NCBI GenBank assembly: GCA_016875225.1
Contig: VGRW01000018.1
Span: forward strand, 1 to 56,273
Length of the DNA: 56,273 nt
Direction: 5' to 3'
DNA from: Deltaproteobacteria bacterium
GTDB lineage: Bacteria > Myxococcota_A > UBA9160 > SZUA-336
Part shown: in pieces, positions 54,655 to 56,273 of the stretch
Position numbering within the stretch: the stretch's first letter is position 1
How the letters are laid out: each line of letters starts with the position of its first letter
Program-made: the position numbers and the translations under genes
The notes under the pieces: model-generated
The model's database searches: none
What the model was told of the DNA's origin: nothing
What the model saw: only the letters and a program-made list of their open reading frames with translations

Positions 54655-55497
54655 TCAGTATGTGTAGAAGCCGCGTCCGGTCTTCGTGCCCAGGTGACCC
54701 GCCTCGACGCGCTTGGTGATCTCGAGGCAGGGCTTGTGGTGGGACTGGCCGAACTCGCGGTGCAGCGAGTCGAGGATCGCCCAGACGACGTCCAATCCGA
54801 CCAGATCCGCGAGCGCCAGCGGACCCATCGGGTGGTTGCAACCCAGCTTCATGCACTCGTCGATCGAGCGCGCGTCCGCCACGCCCTGCTGTAGCGCGGT
54901 GGCGGCCTCGTTGATCATCGGCATGATCACGCGGTTCACCACGAAGCCCGGCATGTCGCGCACCGGAACGGGCACCTTGTCGAGCCGCTCCGCGAGATCG
55001 GTGACGGCCTGCGCGGTCGCATCGCTGGTCTCGAGACCGCGCACGATCTCGACCAGCTTCATCGCCGGAACCGGATTGAAGAAGTGCATGCCCACGAACT
55101 TCGTCGGCCGGCCCGAGAGCGCCGAGAGCGCGGTCACGGAGAGCGACGATGTGTTCGTGGCGAAGATCACCTCTTCGTTGCAGAGCGCGTGCAGCTTCTC
55201 GTACAGCTCGCGCTTGGTGTCGAGATCCTCGGGCACCGCCTCGAGCAGGATGTCGGCGGCCTTCAGATCCTCGAGCGCCGAGATGCCGCGGACGCGGCCG
55301 AGCGCCGCGTCGTGGTCGGCTTGCGAGATCTTCTCCTTGGCGAGCAGCCTCCCGAAGCCCTTCTTGATCGCCGCCAGGCCCTTGTCGACCGAGGCCTGCT
55401 TGCGATTCCAGAACAGCACCGAGAAGCCCGACTGCGCCGCGACCTGCGCCAGACCCGCACCCATCGTTCCGGTTCCGAGAACGCCCAGGGTCTTCAT
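54655..55497 (-). CDS. 3-hydroxybutyryl-CoA dehydrogenase
   Basis: 280 residues, the typical Hbd length. It reduces acetoacetyl-CoA or oxidises 3-hydroxyacyl-CoA with NAD(H). N-terminal Rossmann motif [25 protein letters not shown] with the catalytic region, [19 protein letters not shown] (catalytic His) and the C-terminal helical domain [13 protein letters not shown]. The ATG overlaps the thiolase stop (TGATG). With the thiolase it covers two consecutive steps of acyl-CoA metabolism. Confidence 0.95.
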   Translation of the reverse strand: MKTLGVLGTGTMGAGLAQVAAQSGFSVLFWNRKQASVDKGLAAIKKGFGRLLAKEKISQADHDAALGRVRGISALEDLKAADILLEAVPEDLDTKRELYEKLHALCNEEVIFATNTSSLSVTALSALSGRPTKFVGMHFFNPVPAMKLVEIVRGLETSDATAQAVTDLAERLDKVPVPVRDMPGFVVNRVIMPMINEAATALQQGVADARSIDECMKLGCNHPMGPLALADLVGLDVVWAILDSLHREFGQSHHKPCLEITKRVEAGHLGTKTGRGFYTY

Positions 55498-56273
55498 CAG
55501 ATCAGCTCCACCGCGAGCGCCACCGCTTCGCCGCCGCCGATGCAGAGCGTCGCTATGCCGCGCCGCTTGCCTCGGTCGCGGAGCGCGTGCAGGAGCGTCA
55601 CCAGCACGCGCGCGCCCGAGCAGCCGATCGGGTGTCCGAGCGCGACCGCGCCGCCGTGCACGTTCACGGTCTCCGGGTCGATCCCGTGCTCCTTCACCGC
55701 CGCCATCGTCACGCCCGAGAAGGCCTCGTTGATCTCGTAGAGATCCCAGTCGCCAGGCTTCGTGCCCGTTTTCGCGTAGAGCTTCGCGAGCGCGTGAACC
55801 GGCGCGATCGTGAACCACTCCGGCTCCACCGCCGCGGTCGCGTCGGCGACGATTCGCGCGAGCTTGGGCAGGCCGAGCTCGATCGCCTTCTCCGCGCTCG
55901 TCACGACCAGCGCGGCCGCTCCGTCGTTGATCGACGAGGCGTTCGCCGCGGTGACGGTTCCATCCTTCGAGAAAGCCGCGCGAAGGCCGGCGAACTTCGA
56001 CGGGTCGCCGCGGCCGGGCTCCTCGTCCTGGTCGACGACGACCGAGCCCTTCTTTCCCGCGATCTCGACCGGCACGATCTCTGCCTTGAACTTGCCGCTC
56101 GCCTGCGCGGCGCGCGCGCGGCGGTACGACTCGGCGGCGAACGCGTCCTGGTCCTCTCGGCTGAAGCCGTACTTGGCCGCGACCATGTCGCCGCAGTTTC
56201 CCATGTGGAAGTTCTTGTACGGGTCCCAGAGGCCGTCGTGGATCATCGTGTCGATGATCTGGCCGTTGCCCCC
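55497..56273 (-). CDS. Acetyl-CoA acetyltransferase (thiolase), cut by window edge
   Basis: The C-terminal two-thirds of a thiolase; the frame is open to the window end (upstream residues GNGQIIDT). It carries the thiolase motifs [22 protein letters not shown] (catalytic His) and [14 protein letters not shown] (catalytic Cys region). Residues before the active-site first Cys lie outside the window. It condenses or cleaves acetoacetyl-CoA and is upstream of the dehydrogenase. Confidence 0.94.
   Translation of the reverse strand, partial: GGNGQIIDTMIHDGLWDPYKNFHMGNCGDMVAAKYGFSREDQDAFAAESYRRARAAQASGKFKAEIVPVEIAGKKGSVVVDQDEEPGRGDPSKFAGLRAAFSKDGTVTAANASSINDGAAALVVTSAEKAIELGLPKLARIVADATAAVEPEWFTIAPVHALAKLYAKTGTKPGDWDLYEINEAFSGVTMAAVKEHGIDPETVNVHGGAVALGHPIGCSGARVLVTLLHALRDRGKRRGIATLCIGGGEAVALAVELI

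Overview
The window is very GC-rich, with dense gene packing and many 1-16 bp gene overlaps. Lipoproteins, an RND efflux pump, a PpiC-type periplasmic chaperone and a LysM/M23 lipoprotein point to a Gram-negative cell. Three things suggest a deltaproteobacterial-grade organism (Myxococcota, Desulfobacterota or Binatota-like): the order thrS-infC-rpmI-rplT-pheS-pheT-ihfA-merR, the receiver/DUF4388 (PATAN) proteins, and an MglA-type GTPase. That placement is inference from gene content only. I see no integrase, transposase, CRISPR array or plasmid gene; the window looks like ordinary chromosome.

Layout. 1-8243 holds an RND pump (cut by the left edge), an MFS transporter, a coiled-coil membrane protein, a lipoprotein, a glutathione S-transferase, a YhhN-type protein and a Gfo/Idh/MocA oxidoreductase. 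8248-14325 holds a c-di-GMP protein (pseudo-receiver, GGDEF, EAL), apt, a LysM/M23 lipoprotein, a DedA protein, tRNA-Pro(GGG) with a visible promoter, an RluA-type pseudouridine synthase, an SDR and a tiny Lys-rich protein. 14322-20126 is an envelope block: a PPIase-like lipoprotein, two large secreted proteins built from Ig-like and carboxypeptidase-regulatory-like domains, and a divergent small Cys-rich secreted protein. 20145-35422, all on the minus strand, is an information-processing block: guaB-guaA, dnaE, a FlgT-like secreted protein, tRNA-Val(GAC), then thrS through merR. 35478-39254 is a three-gene signalling operon of receiver proteins with degenerate catalytic domains plus a cyclic-nucleotide-binding protein. 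miaB follows. 40788-41088 is the only stretch above 300 bp without a protein gene, and it carries signals of a structured small RNA. 41089-45367 is ribBA-padR-moxR-VWA. 45462-52800 is an MglA-like GTPase plus the B12 mutase operon icmF-mcm-meaB. The right end has an MFS-cupin pair and a 3-hydroxyacyl-CoA dehydrogenase/thiolase pair cut by the edge.

How the genes fit together. The B12 operon interconverts branched and linear acyl-CoAs and, with the thiolase/dehydrogenase pair, suggests acyl-CoA metabolism of amino-acid or fatty-acid carbon. The minus-strand block couples GTP synthesis, replication and translation genes. The two features I consider least explained are the putative ~175 nt RNA at 40899-41072 and the signalling operon at 35478-39254, whose middle protein fuses a pseudo-receiver, a PATAN domain and a GTPase-like domain that has lost its nucleotide-binding loop.
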